This document shows positions 44,163 to 53,443 of a DNA stretch of 53,553 nt, piece by piece. The position numbers and the translations under genes are program-made. Every line of letters begins with the position of its first letter. Position 1 is the first letter of the stretch. The notes below the pieces were generated by a model. The model worked only from the letters and a program-made list of their open reading frames with translations, did no database searches and was not told the DNA's origin. The stretch is from Synergistaceae bacterium (GTDB taxonomy: Bacteria > Synergistota > Synergistia > Synergistales > Aminobacteriaceae). The stretch is taken from positions 1-53,553 of the forward strand of contig JAFSJJ010000026.1 of NCBI GenBank assembly GCA_017439345.1, read 5' to 3'.

Positions 44163-45098
44163 TTATGCTTCGTCCGATGATGATAATTTGTCCTGCTTCT
44201 CCCGGATTACTTTGACAACGCACTCAACCAATAAAGTTATTTCGGGCTTGGTAACCTGATAATTTGCTCCGACACTGGCTGCCTTGTTCTTAATATCATT
44301 TGCCATAATCGATGAGAAGACTATAACGGGAATATTCTTAGTTTCGGGATTTTCTTTTATTCTTCGAGTCAAAGTCAGTCCGTCAAGTCTTGGCATCTCA
44401 ACATCAGTAATTAATAAATCACAGCGTTCTCCGGCTCCTACGATTGCATCATAAGCTACTTTGCCGTCAGGACAGATATGCAGATCAGTGAATCCGCTTG
44501 CCATTAATGCGTCCTCAACCTGTTTGCGAATCAGCGGCGAGTCCTCTGCCACTATAATATGATAATCTCCGGGATGTCCTACGCCTTCCATCATGGTAAC
44601 TGCTTTGCCGGGGTCTCCTGAGTGCTGAATGACTAACTGCGGGCTTATGGTCTGGACGATTGCCTCATAATCTAATAATAAGACATTTCGCGAGTCTCTC
44701 TTGATGACATAAAGAATCCAGTCGCCTAAATATTTGCCGGTCATGCTTGCATCGAGATCTTCGGATTTGATTCTATATATTCTCTCGACAGCATCGACTA
44801 CAAAGCCTAATTTGACTTCATTGAACTCTGCAATAATAACTTTGCTCTGCTCCATAGGCGTAATAGGAGGAATTCCCAGAAAGATCCGCAAATCTACCAT
44901 CGGGAGAACCTCGCCCCTTACTGAAGTGATTCCGATTAAGGCAACCGGAGCATCAGGGATTGATCTCACACCAGGCCAGCGCAAAATTTCTCTGGTTTTA
45001 TCTACGTTGATAGCGAAAGACTGATCGCCGAGAACAAAGACTACTAACTGCCATTCATTTGTTCCGACCTCAGTAGTAACTTTTTTGACTTCCTGCAT
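44163..45098 (-). CDS. cheV: Chemotaxis coupling protein CheV (CheW domain + receiver)
   Basis: The 311 residues consist of a CheW domain (about 15-155; REILRWPGVRSIPDAP, VALIGITSVRGEVLPMVDLR) and a response-regulator receiver (about 178-300) with acidic pair Glu185-Asp186, phospho-acceptor Asp232 (LLITDVEMPRLDG), Ser at 257 and Lys283. CheV links chemoreceptors to CheA and adapts through phosphorylation. It may head the operon cheV, unknown gene, rpoD, channel. Confidence 0.95.
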   Translation of the reverse strand: MQEVKKVTTEVGTNEWQLVVFVLGDQSFAINVDKTREILRWPGVRSIPDAPVALIGITSVRGEVLPMVDLRIFLGIPPITPMEQSKVIIAEFNEVKLGFVVDAVERIYRIKSEDLDASMTGKYLGDWILYVIKRDSRNVLLLDYEAIVQTISPQLVIQHSGDPGKAVTMMEGVGHPGDYHIIVAEDSPLIRKQVEDALMASGFTDLHICPDGKVAYDAIVGAGERCDLLITDVEMPRLDGLTLTRRIKENPETKNIPVIVFSSIMANDIKNKAASVGANYQVTKPEITLLVECVVKVIREKQDKLSSSDEA

Positions 45099-45163
45099 TT
45101 TTTCTTTAAGGCCTCCGAATTAACAAAGCTGACATGTGCCTATAATCTTATCACATTTGGCAA

Positions 45164-46306
45164 TTACTTTGTTGAATCTATCAAGCTGCCGCCCTGAATT
45201 ACCCACTTGAGATTTAATTCTTTATCCAGTGCTGCGAGATTTGCAATTCTTCCGGACTCTATAACCCCGATTGAATCCAAAGAGTTTATGCACTTGGCCG
45301 GATTGACACTTGAACACTTTACAGCCGTCTCTAATGATATATTCATGATTTTTACGGTTGTCCTAAAGCATTCCATGAGATTGCAGGCTCCTCCAGCTAA
45401 AGTTTTGCCGTCAGTGAGAGTCGCTTTATTCCCTTTCTTGATTACGTCGAGTCCTCCGAGCTTATAAACTCCGTCCTTCATGCCTGCTGCTTCAGTCGAG
45501 TCGCTGATAAATATAACTCTGTCGTCACCGAATAATTTTAGAGTCGCTTTTACTATAGAGGGGTGAACGTGAAGACCGTCGCATATTATTTCAATCATGA
45601 CGTTTTTATTTTCAAGAGCTGCAATTACCGGGCCTGGGTCTCTGTGATTAATCGGATTCATTGCGTTGTAAGTATGAGTCAGGTGATTTGCTCCGAGAGA
45701 GAATGCTTGACTCGCGGTTTCATAATTACATGCTGTATGACCAAGTGAAATATTTGCGATATTCTTGGCTTGTGAGACAAATTCGAGTCCGTTATCAACT
45801 TCAGGGGCGACTACTGCAATTTTTATTAACCCTCCTGATGAGTCTTGCAGTCTCGTGAGCATATTTACATCAGGCTTGATTATATATTTCGGATTCTGAG
45901 CTCCAGGTTTAGCAGGCGATATGAAAGGGCCTTCAAGATTTATCCCGGCCAGGGCAGAATTTGACTCGTGAAATTTTCTAGCAGCTTTCATGACTCGTGT
46001 TAAATCTTCTTCTGATAAAGTCATCGTTGCAGGACATATGCTGGTGATTCCGTTTTGAGCTTCGTATTGAGTTATAGCTTCGAGTGATTCAAAAGTCCCA
46101 TCACAGAAATCATGACCGTTGCAGCCGTGAAAGTGAATATCAGTCAAGCCTGGAATAATATATAAATTCTCTGACTCTAATATTTGCGAGTCCCCTGCTG
46201 GTTCGTTAGAGATTACGCCGTTCGAAATATAGAGATTACCGGATTTAAATTCGCAGTCAGGCATAAAGATATTCGCGTTATTGATAATAAAATTATTGTT
46301 GTTCAT
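45164..46306 (-). CDS. nagA: N-acetylglucosamine-6-phosphate deacetylase
   Basis: The 380-residue amidohydrolase shows the DIHFHGCNGHDFCDG motif near 56-70, NLEGPFISPAKPGAQ with the metal-binding Glu near 122, the metal histidines LGHT and HTYNAM, and the catalytic Asp in FISDSTEAAGM. It converts GlcNAc-6-P to glucosamine-6-P for NagB. The start is 29 bases after the nagB stop and the pair is likely co-transcribed. Confidence 0.96.
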   Translation of the reverse strand: MNNNNFIINNANIFMPDCEFKSGNLYISNGVISNEPAGDSQILESENLYIIPGLTDIHFHGCNGHDFCDGTFESLEAITQYEAQNGITSICPATMTLSEEDLTRVMKAARKFHESNSALAGINLEGPFISPAKPGAQNPKYIIKPDVNMLTRLQDSSGGLIKIAVVAPEVDNGLEFVSQAKNIANISLGHTACNYETASQAFSLGANHLTHTYNAMNPINHRDPGPVIAALENKNVMIEIICDGLHVHPSIVKATLKLFGDDRVIFISDSTEAAGMKDGVYKLGGLDVIKKGNKATLTDGKTLAGGACNLMECFRTTVKIMNISLETAVKCSSVNPAKCINSLDSIGVIESGRIANLAALDKELNLKWVIQGGSLIDSTK

Positions 46307-46335
46307 ATTAAATTAAAACACTTCCCGTAAAATTT

Positions 46336-47064
46336 TTATTTGCACTTCGAGAACGCCCCCTCATCGCAGACGAGAATAACATCATCATGAAGCTGCAATA
46401 TAGAACCAGGCACATACGGCGTAACTTCACCGAAGAAGACTTTATTCACAGCATCGGCCTTGTCTTCACCGGAAGCAATCACCAGAATTCTTTTAGCGCG
46501 CAGTATAGATCTTATTCCCATAGTATACGCATGACTAGGAACAGATTTACCTGATGCAAAAAATTTCTTGTTAGCGTCAACAGTGCTTTGTGATAACTCG
46601 ACACAGTGAACGTCCTTAGCAAATATATCTGAAGGTTCATTGAAGCCTATATGACCGTTTCTGCCGAGTCCTAATAACTGCAAGTCCTGAATTCCTGTTT
46701 TAATCAGCAGCTCATTATACAATCTACATGCTTCTTCAGGGTTCATTATTCGTCCGTCAGGCAAGTGAGTATTTTCAGGCTTGATATTTACTTTATCAAA
46801 CAAATTCTGCTTCATGTAATATGCGTAACTCTCTTCGCAATCAGGAGCTAATCCCCTGTACTCGTCAAGATTTACTGTTATGACTTCTGAGAAATCCAAA
46901 TCTCCCTTCATGTACCATTCTGAGAGCTGCTTATATATTCCCAGAGGCGTTGACCCTGTTGCGAGACCTAACACACTGTCAGGCTTCAAGATTATCTGAG
47001 CAGAGATTATATTTGCTGCCTTCCTGCTCATTTCGTTATAGTCTTTAGTGATATATATTCTCAT
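46336..47064 (-). CDS. nagB: Glucosamine-6-phosphate deaminase
   Basis: The 242-residue enzyme shows GLATGSTPLGIYKQL (phosphate binding), VNLDEYRGLAP (catalytic Asp), LLGLGRNGHIGFNEP (catalytic His loop) and the late HAYTMGIRSILRAK. It forms fructose-6-phosphate and ammonia. The ATG has no recognisable ribosome site: only T-rich sequence and a terminator-like hairpin lie in front of it. Confidence 0.96.
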   Translation of the reverse strand: MRIYITKDYNEMSRKAANIISAQIILKPDSVLGLATGSTPLGIYKQLSEWYMKGDLDFSEVITVNLDEYRGLAPDCEESYAYYMKQNLFDKVNIKPENTHLPDGRIMNPEEACRLYNELLIKTGIQDLQLLGLGRNGHIGFNEPSDIFAKDVHCVELSQSTVDANKKFFASGKSVPSHAYTMGIRSILRAKRILVIASGEDKADAVNKVFFGEVTPYVPGSILQLHDDVILVCDEGAFSKCK

Positions 47065-47067
47065 GAT

Positions 47068-47107
47068 AAAAAAAAATTGCCCCCCTGAGTAAATTTGTCA
47101 GAGAGGC
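47068..47107 (-). terminator. Terminator-like hairpin between the PTS gene and nagB
   Basis: On the minus strand GCCTCTCTGA (47107-47098) pairs with TCAGGGGGGC (47088-47079) in ten pairs with two G-U. AA and then nine T residues follow (47076-47068), ending four bases before the nagB ATG. It can end the PTS transcript or act as an attenuator before nagB. Confidence 0.8.
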
Positions 47108-47116
47108 TTTGTATGC

Positions 47117-48568
47117 TTACTCACCGTCAATTAACCTAACAAGAGCGTCATAAACAAACTGAACTTTCAAGCCTATTACAACCTGAATAGTATTCTTTGA
47201 AGGCCTGAAGACTCCGTTTGCTCCTGATGATTTAATTTTTGCCTCGTCTATCTTGTCAGGATCATTAATAACTGCTCTGATTCTCGTTGCGCAGTAAGTG
47301 TACTCACTGATGTTGTCATGTCCTCCCATGCCTTCGAGAATTATTTTCGCCATGTCCGTAAATTTCCCGTTGGTCTTGGCCGCTGACTCGTGATGAAATT
47401 CGTTTTCGTCGTCATCTTCACGTCCTGGAGTCTTCAAGTCGAAAGTCTTAATCACGAACACGAACACGAAATAATAAATCACTGCGAATACTAATCCAAT
47501 CGGAATAATTAATAACGGATTCTGCGCCATAGGTGCCTTGAAGCTCAAGATATAGTCAACGAGTCCTGCACTGAAATTAAATCCGCATCGAACAGGCAGA
47601 TACGAACATACTGCAAGAGATAACCCGGTTAACAGCGCGTGAACGAGATATAACCCCGGAGCTAAGAACATGAACGAGAACTCTATAGGCTCAGTTATAC
47701 CCGTAAAGAATGAAGCTATTGCACCCGCAAGAAGTAAGCCTTCAACAGATTTCTTTCTCTCAGGTTTTGCAGTCTTGTACATTGCGTAGGCTCCTGCGAC
47801 AAGTCCGAACATCATAACAGGGAAAAATCCTGTCATGTACTGCCCTGTTACCCCGAGAGTCCCTGTGCCGTTCCAGAAGTTGCCCAGATCATTAATGCCT
47901 GCCGTGTCGAACCAGAATACAGCGTTCAATGCGTGATGAAGTCCCAAAGGTATTAATGCCCTGTTGAATATTGCATAGAGTCCTGCTCCGACCGGGCCGA
48001 GTTCTATTATCGCAGTTCCGAACTTGACAAGAGCTCCATAAACTACAGGCCACACGTAATAAAGAATTGCTGCTGCGATTGCAGAGACAAAAGCCGTAAC
48101 TATTGCAACACACCTGCGGCCTGAGAAAAATGCTAACCAGTCATGAAGCTGAATATCTTTAAATCGGTTATAACAGCTTGCACCGATTAAGCCCGCAAGT
48201 ATTCCCGTAAAGGCGTTCTGAATCCTTCCGAAAGCCGCCGGAACTTGAGAAGCCTCTACTTGTGTGTACGTAGCTATTGCACTGCTCGACAACAGAGTCG
48301 TAATCATCAGCCATGAAACAAGACCTGCTAAAGCCGGAGTCCCGTCCTTGTCGTCTGCCATGCCTATAGCGACTCCTAACGTGAATAAAACAGGTATCTG
48401 ATCAATTATTGCGCTCGCTGCCTTGATGCAAAATGCTGCCGTAAGACTATTTGCGCCCCAGCCTGATGGGTCAATCCAATAGCCTATGCCGTAGAGAATT
48501 CCAGCTGCAGGAAGACACGCAACCGGAAGCATTAGGGAACGTCCTATCTTCTGAAGATATTTCATCAT
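47117..48568 (-). CDS. PTS transporter, glucose/N-acetylglucosamine EIICB (NagE-like)
   Basis: The 483-residue protein has an EIIC membrane domain (about 1-365; LMLPVACLPAAGILYGIGYW, then GITEPIEFSFMFLAP with the conserved GITEP) and a C-terminal EIIB domain whose phosphorylated Cys is at about 426 (YTYCATRIRAVI). An acidic/His linker joins them. No EIIA domain is present. I start at ATG 48568, 12 bases after GGAGG; the ORF extends upstream through aromatic-rich sequence that is just AT-rich leader. Neighbouring nagB and nagA indicate N-acetylglucosamine import. Confidence 0.92.
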   Translation of the reverse strand: MMKYLQKIGRSLMLPVACLPAAGILYGIGYWIDPSGWGANSLTAAFCIKAASAIIDQIPVLFTLGVAIGMADDKDGTPALAGLVSWLMITTLLSSSAIATYTQVEASQVPAAFGRIQNAFTGILAGLIGASCYNRFKDIQLHDWLAFFSGRRCVAIVTAFVSAIAAAILYYVWPVVYGALVKFGTAIIELGPVGAGLYAIFNRALIPLGLHHALNAVFWFDTAGINDLGNFWNGTGTLGVTGQYMTGFFPVMMFGLVAGAYAMYKTAKPERKKSVEGLLLAGAIASFFTGITEPIEFSFMFLAPGLYLVHALLTGLSLAVCSYLPVRCGFNFSAGLVDYILSFKAPMAQNPLLIIPIGLVFAVIYYFVFVFVIKTFDLKTPGREDDDENEFHHESAAKTNGKFTDMAKIILEGMGGHDNISEYTYCATRIRAVINDPDKIDEAKIKSSGANGVFRPSKNTIQVVIGLKVQFVYDALVRLIDGE

Positions 48569-48649
48569 GATATAAAATTTCCTCCTTGAATATAAATAGA
48601 TAATAAAAAGAAAAAAATAATATATGTAAATAAAATATGAACGCAATGA

Positions 48650-48677
48650 ATTATATAACAAATCTGAAAAGGTGAAA
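48650..48677 (-). promoter_or_regulatory. Candidate promoter for the PTS/nag genes
   Basis: On the minus strand TATAAT (48655-48650) stands 16 bases after TTTCAC (48677-48672), a partial -35 match. It lies about 80 bases before the PTS start in a very AT-rich leader. No clear NagC/NagR operator was recognised. Confidence 0.3.
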
Positions 48678-48726
48678 TTCTGAAAAAGTTTATAAATTCG
48701 ATACAGCACGCTAATAAAAAATAAAT

Positions 48727-48754
48727 CCTCCCGCATGAATTCACACACAGGAGG
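48727..48754 (-). terminator. Terminator after the aldolase gene
   Basis: On the minus strand CCTCCTGTGTG pairs with CATGCGGGAGG (11 pairs, three of them G-U) around a six-base loop, followed by ATTTATTTTTTATT. It lies 15 bases beyond the aldolase stop. Confidence 0.88.
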
Positions 48755-48769
48755 CATAAAATATTTTAT

Positions 48770-49846
48770 TTACGCAACTGTAATATCTTTGCAGAGATAA
48801 ACGTCCTGGACAGCATTAATAATCTGAACGCCTTCACTCATAGGACGCTGGAAAGCCTTACGACCGAGAATTAAGCCCATTCCGCCGGCTCTCTTATTTA
48901 TAACAGCAGTCCTGACAGCCTCGCTCAAATCACTTGCACCGCCTGAAGCTCCGCCCGAGTTAATAAGGCCTGCACGACCCATGTAGCAATTTGCAACCTG
49001 ATAACGAGCTAAATCTATCGGGTGATCAGTCGTTAATTTCTCGTACATTTCCTTTGACGTCTTGCCGTAACCCTTGCCCATTGCAGGATAACCGCCGTTG
49101 TTCTCCGGTAACTTCTGCTTGATGATGTCCGCTTCAATCGTTACGCCTAAGTGATTCGCCTGGCCTGTTAAGTCTGCGCTTGCGTGGTAGTCCGTAACTT
49201 TGTCATCTTTCTTGACTTTGAACGCTGAATTTCTCAAGTAACACCATAAAATCGTAGCCATTCCCATTTCGTGAGCCTGATGGAATGCTTTCGAGATCTC
49301 CTGAATCTGACGGGTTGACTCGGGGCTGCCGAAATAAATAGTTGCTCCTACTGCGACCGCTCCAAGATTATATGCCTGCTCTACACTTGCAAATAAAACT
49401 TGATCGAACTGATTCGGATAAGTTAATAATTCGTTGTGATTTAACTTGAGTACAAACGGAATCTTATGAGCATATTTTCTCGATACTGCTCCCAGAACTC
49501 CGAGAGTCGTAGCTACAGCGTTGCAGCCTGCTTCCATTGCGAGCTTGATAATGTTCTCGGGGTCAAAATAAATAGGGTTAGGGCCGAATGATGCTCCTGC
49601 CGAGTGTTCGATTCCCTGATCGACTGGTAAAATCGAAATGTAGCCTGTGTTAGCGAGTCTGCCGTGGCTTAATAACGTCTGCATTGACCTTAATACAGGG
49701 ATGGGACGATCTGAAATGCTTACGACTCTGTCAACGAAATCAGGGCCGGGAAGTGAGAGCAAATCTTTCGAGATGGTTTCACACTTGTGAGTTAACAGGG
49801 ACTCTGCTTCTGAACCTAAGAGAGCTTCAATTTTTCCGAATTCCAT
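48770..49846 (-). CDS. fbaB: Class I fructose-bisphosphate aldolase, DhnA/FbaB type
   Basis: A 358-residue TIM-barrel aldolase of the archaeal/bacterial DhnA type. It shows [17 protein letters not shown] near 69, [20 protein letters not shown], and the late [15 protein letters not shown]. It splits fructose-1,6-bisphosphate in glycolysis and fits the sugar flux from the neighbouring nag genes. It is the last gene of a five-gene minus-strand run. Confidence 0.93.
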   Translation of the reverse strand: MEFGKIEALLGSEAESLLTHKCETISKDLLSLPGPDFVDRVVSISDRPIPVLRSMQTLLSHGRLANTGYISILPVDQGIEHSAGASFGPNPIYFDPENIIKLAMEAGCNAVATTLGVLGAVSRKYAHKIPFVLKLNHNELLTYPNQFDQVLFASVEQAYNLGAVAVGATIYFGSPESTRQIQEISKAFHQAHEMGMATILWCYLRNSAFKVKKDDKVTDYHASADLTGQANHLGVTIEADIIKQKLPENNGGYPAMGKGYGKTSKEMYEKLTTDHPIDLARYQVANCYMGRAGLINSGGASGGASDLSEAVRTAVINKRAGGMGLILGRKAFQRPMSEGVQIINAVQDVYLCKDITVA

Positions 49847-49879
49847 TTTTAAATTAATGCCTCCTTGATATTTGCATTA

Positions 49880-50374
49880 CTAAAACATTATACAACCTTC
49901 AAGAATTATGAACACTCCTGAAATTATAAGCACTCCTGACAATATGCCCATGACTGATAACGCGCTGTTAAGGGGAGATACGCACATCAAGACAGCACAC
50001 GCAATTAATAACAGTCCATTTAACAGCATGAACCGCCAGCCGGGAATATTTGCACCTCCGAGCCAGAATGAAGTACAGGTTCTAGAAACTCCGACAGTGA
50101 AGAGCCAGAAAGCTATTACGAACGGGATAATAAACGCGCTGAGTCCGGGCTGAAGCATTAGGACAACTCCCGCAATTAAGTCAAGAAGTCCCCAGACTAT
50201 GAAACGCTTTAGCCTGAAGAACGTGAAGCCTGTGAAGTAATTTATTCCTGAAGCTATGAGTCCGAGACCTATAAAGAAGCCTGCTGACATGATAGATTCA
50301 ACTGGGTAATATAGAGTTATTGCGCCTAAGATGATTAAGATTAAGCCAGTTACAAGAAAATTTATACGCGACAT
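49880..50374 (-). CDS. HdeD/DUF308-family small membrane protein
   Basis: The 164 residues form about six short helices in pairs with Gly-rich turns (GLILIILGAITLYYP, LLDLIAGVVLMLQPG), the repeat seen in HdeD/DUF308 proteins. In enterobacteria HdeD is acid-resistance related; its role here is unknown. It starts two bases after the HAD gene stop. Confidence 0.8.
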   Translation of the reverse strand: MSRINFLVTGLILIILGAITLYYPVESIMSAGFFIGLGLIASGINYFTGFTFFRLKRFIVWGLLDLIAGVVLMLQPGLSAFIIPFVIAFWLFTVGVSRTCTSFWLGGANIPGWRFMLLNGLLLIACAVLMCVSPLNSALSVMGILSGVLIISGVFIILEGCIMF

Positions 50375-50376
50375 TT

Positions 50377-50985
50377 TTATTTATCTGCCTCCAGTAAGTT
50401 ATTCAAGTCTCGTAATACCTGCTCATGAGTTATAAATTGAATCCCATGAAATCCGAAATTTTTCGCAGCTTCAATATTTCGTTCTAAGTCATCAATGAAG
50501 ACGCACTCAGAAGGCACTAGATTATATTTATTTGCTATGTACTCGTAAATTTCCCGTGAGGGCTTTATCATATGAATGTAGCACGAGAAGACTCCGCCGT
50601 CCATCAGGGGAACAAAGTCCAATGCGTCAGGGTTTGCGTTCATGACTAAATGAGAGTAATTCGAGAGATAATACACTTTATAGCCTTTAGCCTTGAGAGA
50701 TTTAATCCAGTCGTGAGAATAATCACGCTTCCTGATAGTTTCGCCGACTCTAGGGAATATGCTGCGAATTTCCTTTTCGTGTTTAGGGTCAGCGTCTACC
50801 ATGCTTTGAATAACTGCTTCAGTGTCATCGCCCATGTCGAACCTGTCCCAGCGTCCGTCGCCCCAGACTGCAACGTTAAGCTCCTGAATTAAATTCTCAT
50901 CGTCAAATAACTTGTGAATATAGCCGTCCCAGTCAAAGTCAACTAAGACATTGCCTACGTCGAATAAAATATTTTTGATGCTCAT
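50377..50985 (-). CDS. HAD-superfamily hydrolase, YihX-like
   Basis: The 202-residue phosphatase shows motif I ILFDVGNVLVDFDW (Asp9 nucleophile; the second Asp is Asn, as in YihX relatives), motif II YYLSNYS, the lysine in MIKPSREIYEYI and motif IV FIDDLERNI. It probably acts on a sugar phosphate; this is inferred from the family. It shares ATGA with pncA. Confidence 0.9.
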   Translation of the reverse strand: MSIKNILFDVGNVLVDFDWDGYIHKLFDDENLIQELNVAVWGDGRWDRFDMGDDTEAVIQSMVDADPKHEKEIRSIFPRVGETIRKRDYSHDWIKSLKAKGYKVYYLSNYSHLVMNANPDALDFVPLMDGGVFSCYIHMIKPSREIYEYIANKYNLVPSECVFIDDLERNIEAAKNFGFHGIQFITHEQVLRDLNNLLEADK

Positions 50986-51536
50986 GCGATCTTTACTCCC
51001 ATAGATTTTAACTCGTCAATATTCTTGTGGTGATTGGCTTCATCGACCCAGCCGATTAAATCTTCAGGAAGTTCAACACTGCGCCCGGAGTTCTTTAATG
51101 CAAGGATACTCTCACGAACGCAAAACTCGCTTGCAATGCCGGTAACTATAATATTTTTTCCGCATACTTCACAAATTTTCTGACCTGCTTTGTTCTTGGC
51201 CTCGAATGCTGAGTACTCTTCAAGTGAGTCATTTTCTCCCTTGTAAAAAATATTTTTCTCGTTAGGTCTCTGTTCGGGATTCTTTATGTCAGTATAAAAG
51301 CTCTCGTGAATAGCTGCCCCGTGAGTGTTTGCTTCACAGTGAACCGGCCAAGTTCCACCGTTCTGAATATAACTGCAATGTTTGGGACTGTGATTGTCAG
51401 CCGAGTAATATACTTTCATATCGGGATTAGCATTAATGAACGTGATAATATTCTTTACGGCTTCGAGTGAATGACCGCAGGCAAGAGTCCCGTCAATAAA
51501 ATCATACTGGCAATCAACGACTAATAATTCTTTCAT
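50982..51536 (-). CDS. pncA: Nicotinamidase/isochorismatase-family hydrolase (PncA)
   Basis: The 184-residue protein keeps the catalytic triad Asp8 (LLVVDCQYDF), Lys99 (IFYKGEND) and Cys139 (ASEFCVRES), and a metal site in ADNHSPKHCSY. It turns nicotinamide into nicotinate for NAD salvage. It lies between cobT and a HAD hydrolase. CobT uses nicotinate mononucleotide and releases nicotinate, so the pairing makes sense. Confidence 0.92.
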   Translation of the reverse strand: MKELLVVDCQYDFIDGTLACGHSLEAVKNIITFINANPDMKVYYSADNHSPKHCSYIQNGGTWPVHCEANTHGAAIHESFYTDIKNPEQRPNEKNIFYKGENDSLEEYSAFEAKNKAGQKICEVCGKNIIVTGIASEFCVRESILALKNSGRSVELPEDLIGWVDEANHHKNIDELKSMGVKIA

Positions 51537-51554
51537 GATTAATAATCTCCTTTC

Positions 51555-52592
51555 TTAGAGTTCGTCAAATGTTCCCATCTCGTTAATTATAGCGAGCGAG
51601 TCTCTTACAATGTGAATAAATATTGCTGCTCCTGTACCTTCACCAAGCCTCATTGAGAGGTTCAAAACCGGTCTCAGGTTCATAGAGTCAGCTGCATAAT
51701 TATACGCAGGTTCGCAGGATTTGTGAGAAGCAAACATGTAATCGCGAGTCAAATTATTTAACTTGTAAGCTAATAACGCTCCTGCAATCGAAATTACCCC
51801 GTCAATTATAACCGGAACGTGATAGACTGCTCCCCCTATGAAGAGTCCTGTTATCGCTGCAATGTCAAGACCTCCTACACATGAAAGAATATTAACAGGG
51901 TCAGTGAAATTTTTCTCGTGAAGAGTTAGTGCTTGAGTGATGACTCGAATCTTTCGCGAGTATGCTTCATTATCAAGTCCTGCGCCTCTGCCTATTAGTG
52001 AAATATCGCGGGTGTTAAGAGCTGCCATGATACAGGCTGCTGCGGTCGTTGTGTTAGCCATGCCGACTTCTCCGGTAGCAATTAAGTCAACGTGATTATT
52101 CTTTGCGTCGTGAACTAAATTAATTCCGTACTCTATAACTTCCCGTGTTAAGTCAAGAGTCATAGCGCGTTCGTGCAAGAAATTATTCGTGCCGTCTGAC
52201 ATGAATTTATGAGTAATGATTCCTTCATGAGAGTCAAGATTTTTCACGCCCAGATTATAGAGCTTTAACTCTGAATGTGATTGACGAGACAATATATTAA
52301 TTCCTGCATTTCTCTTGTCCGAGTAAGCAAGCATTAATCTTCGTGTGAAGTCTTGAGGCGATGAGCAGACTCCTTCGTTATAGATTCCGTTGTCGGCTCC
52401 GAATAAATATACCGCGCTGTGATTGATGTTATTATGCACGTGTCCTGTTATGCCTGCGAGTCTGATTGCTATTTGCTCAAGTTCTCCGAGACTGCCCAGA
52501 GGTTTTATGAATCTTGCGTGAAGTTCTCTTGCGTCATTCATTGCCTGAGAGTCCAGAGCTGTTATGCTGTGTAGTGATTGTTCGAGGTTCAT
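51555..52592 (-). CDS. cobT: Nicotinate-nucleotide-dimethylbenzimidazole phosphoribosyltransferase
   Basis: The 345-residue enzyme activates the lower ligand of cobalamin. It shows RFIKPLGSLGELEQIA near 27, LFGADNGIYNEGV, TGEVGMANTTTAAA and the catalytic Glu in RLGEGTGAAIF. I start at ATG 52592, seven bases after AGGA; an upstream frame from 52649 lacks a ribosome site. No B12 riboswitch was recognised upstream. The other B12 genes are outside the window. Confidence 0.95.
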   Translation of the reverse strand: MNLEQSLHSITALDSQAMNDARELHARFIKPLGSLGELEQIAIRLAGITGHVHNNINHSAVYLFGADNGIYNEGVCSSPQDFTRRLMLAYSDKRNAGINILSRQSHSELKLYNLGVKNLDSHEGIITHKFMSDGTNNFLHERAMTLDLTREVIEYGINLVHDAKNNHVDLIATGEVGMANTTTAAACIMAALNTRDISLIGRGAGLDNEAYSRKIRVITQALTLHEKNFTDPVNILSCVGGLDIAAITGLFIGGAVYHVPVIIDGVISIAGALLAYKLNNLTRDYMFASHKSCEPAYNYAADSMNLRPVLNLSMRLGEGTGAAIFIHIVRDSLAIINEMGTFDEL

Positions 52593-52763
52593 TGTGTCAT
52601 CCTTTGTGATTCGTGATTTATTAATGAGAGAAGATTTTATCACGTCCACAGACTTAACAAGCAGCCCGGAGAGTCTCCCAAACTTTCCGAGCTTATTTTT
52701 CCCTATGCATGAAATTTAGAACGTAAGTAATTAATTATTAGTTATGTTGATTTTTTTTTACAA

Positions 52764-53417
52764 TTACGGCAAAAATTTTGATATAAAACCAGGCATAGAT
52801 GCTTTAAAGTTAGATACATAGGTTTTAGATTCATTTTCTTTTTTCCCTTGTAAATCGTGTTGTAAATCATTCTTTTCTTCTTTTAATACTTTAATTTTAT
52901 CTACAATAGGTCCCCAGCTTAAATCATCTTTTGATTGTATTTGTTCTAATTTTAATTTAAAAAAATTAAGGGTCATGCCTAAAGCTAGGCCGCCTACTAA
53001 TTCTTCTCCTCGAGCCAGATGAGTGGATAGTTCGTCAATTTCTGTGTCAATGCTTCTTATTCTTTCTTCGATTCTTTCAGTAATTAAAGCTTTATACGTC
53101 ATGCTATTAGAGAACTCAGTTGCATACGATTCATAACTACCCAAATATACAGTTCCTCGCGACAAAACAGGTATCTTACGCCATATTGCTTTAAATAGCC
53201 TGTCATCAGAGTTGCCTACTATTTTATGAAGAAGAGACATATACAGAGCACAGACGCAGGACGAGTCAAATTCTTTTGCTTCAGTGTACAGATCAAAAGC
53301 ACTTTCCAAATGTGTAATTGCCCTGTGAATTGCATTTTTTTGATTATCGTGAATCCTCACACGACTAAAGTCGCGTGCTTCCGAATTTCTTAATCGTCCG
53401 GACTTCCTCTCCACCAT
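52764..53417 (-). CDS. AT-rich hypothetical protein, 5' end replaced by IS sequence
   Basis: The frame runs from ATG 53417, which lies inside the IS right end. The first 23 residues (MVERKSGRLRNSEARDFSRV and RIH) are translated IS noncoding tail. Host sequence begins with DNQKNAIHRAITHLESAFDL, a helix resembling a TPR unit, continues with helical and coiled-coil parts (TEIDELSTHLARGEE; DKIKVLKEEKNDLQHD) and ends SKFLP. I do not recognise the family. The original start has been lost through the insertion. Base composition is clearly more AT-rich than that of its neighbours, suggesting an acquired accessory gene. Confidence 0.6.
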   Translation of the reverse strand: MVERKSGRLRNSEARDFSRVRIHDNQKNAIHRAITHLESAFDLYTEAKEFDSSCVCALYMSLLHKIVGNSDDRLFKAIWRKIPVLSRGTVYLGSYESYATEFSNSMTYKALITERIEERIRSIDTEIDELSTHLARGEELVGGLALGMTLNFFKLKLEQIQSKDDLSWGPIVDKIKVLKEEKNDLQHDLQGKKENESKTYVSNFKASMPGFISKFLP

Positions 53418-53443
53418 ACGGTCAGAACTCAGAACTTTACAGC
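53349..53443 (-). ncRNA. Probable TnpB guide RNA 3' scaffold, copy B
   Basis: Same fold as in copy A: a 9-bp stem with one G-U pair next to the end of the element. The implied guide would start at 53348 on the minus strand (GATAATCAAA...), so it would differ from copy A, as expected when guides come from the local flank. Existence of the RNA is inferred from the family. Confidence 0.4.

Noticed and set aside
48569-48757. N-terminal extension of the PTS protein
   Set aside because: The residues are aromatic-rich readings of AT-rich leader DNA; GGAGG precedes ATG 48568 and the family N-terminus begins there.
52593-52763. Cobalamin riboswitch upstream of cobT
   Set aside because: No B12 box or matching stems on the minus strand; only a short GGAGA/TCTCC hairpin is seen.
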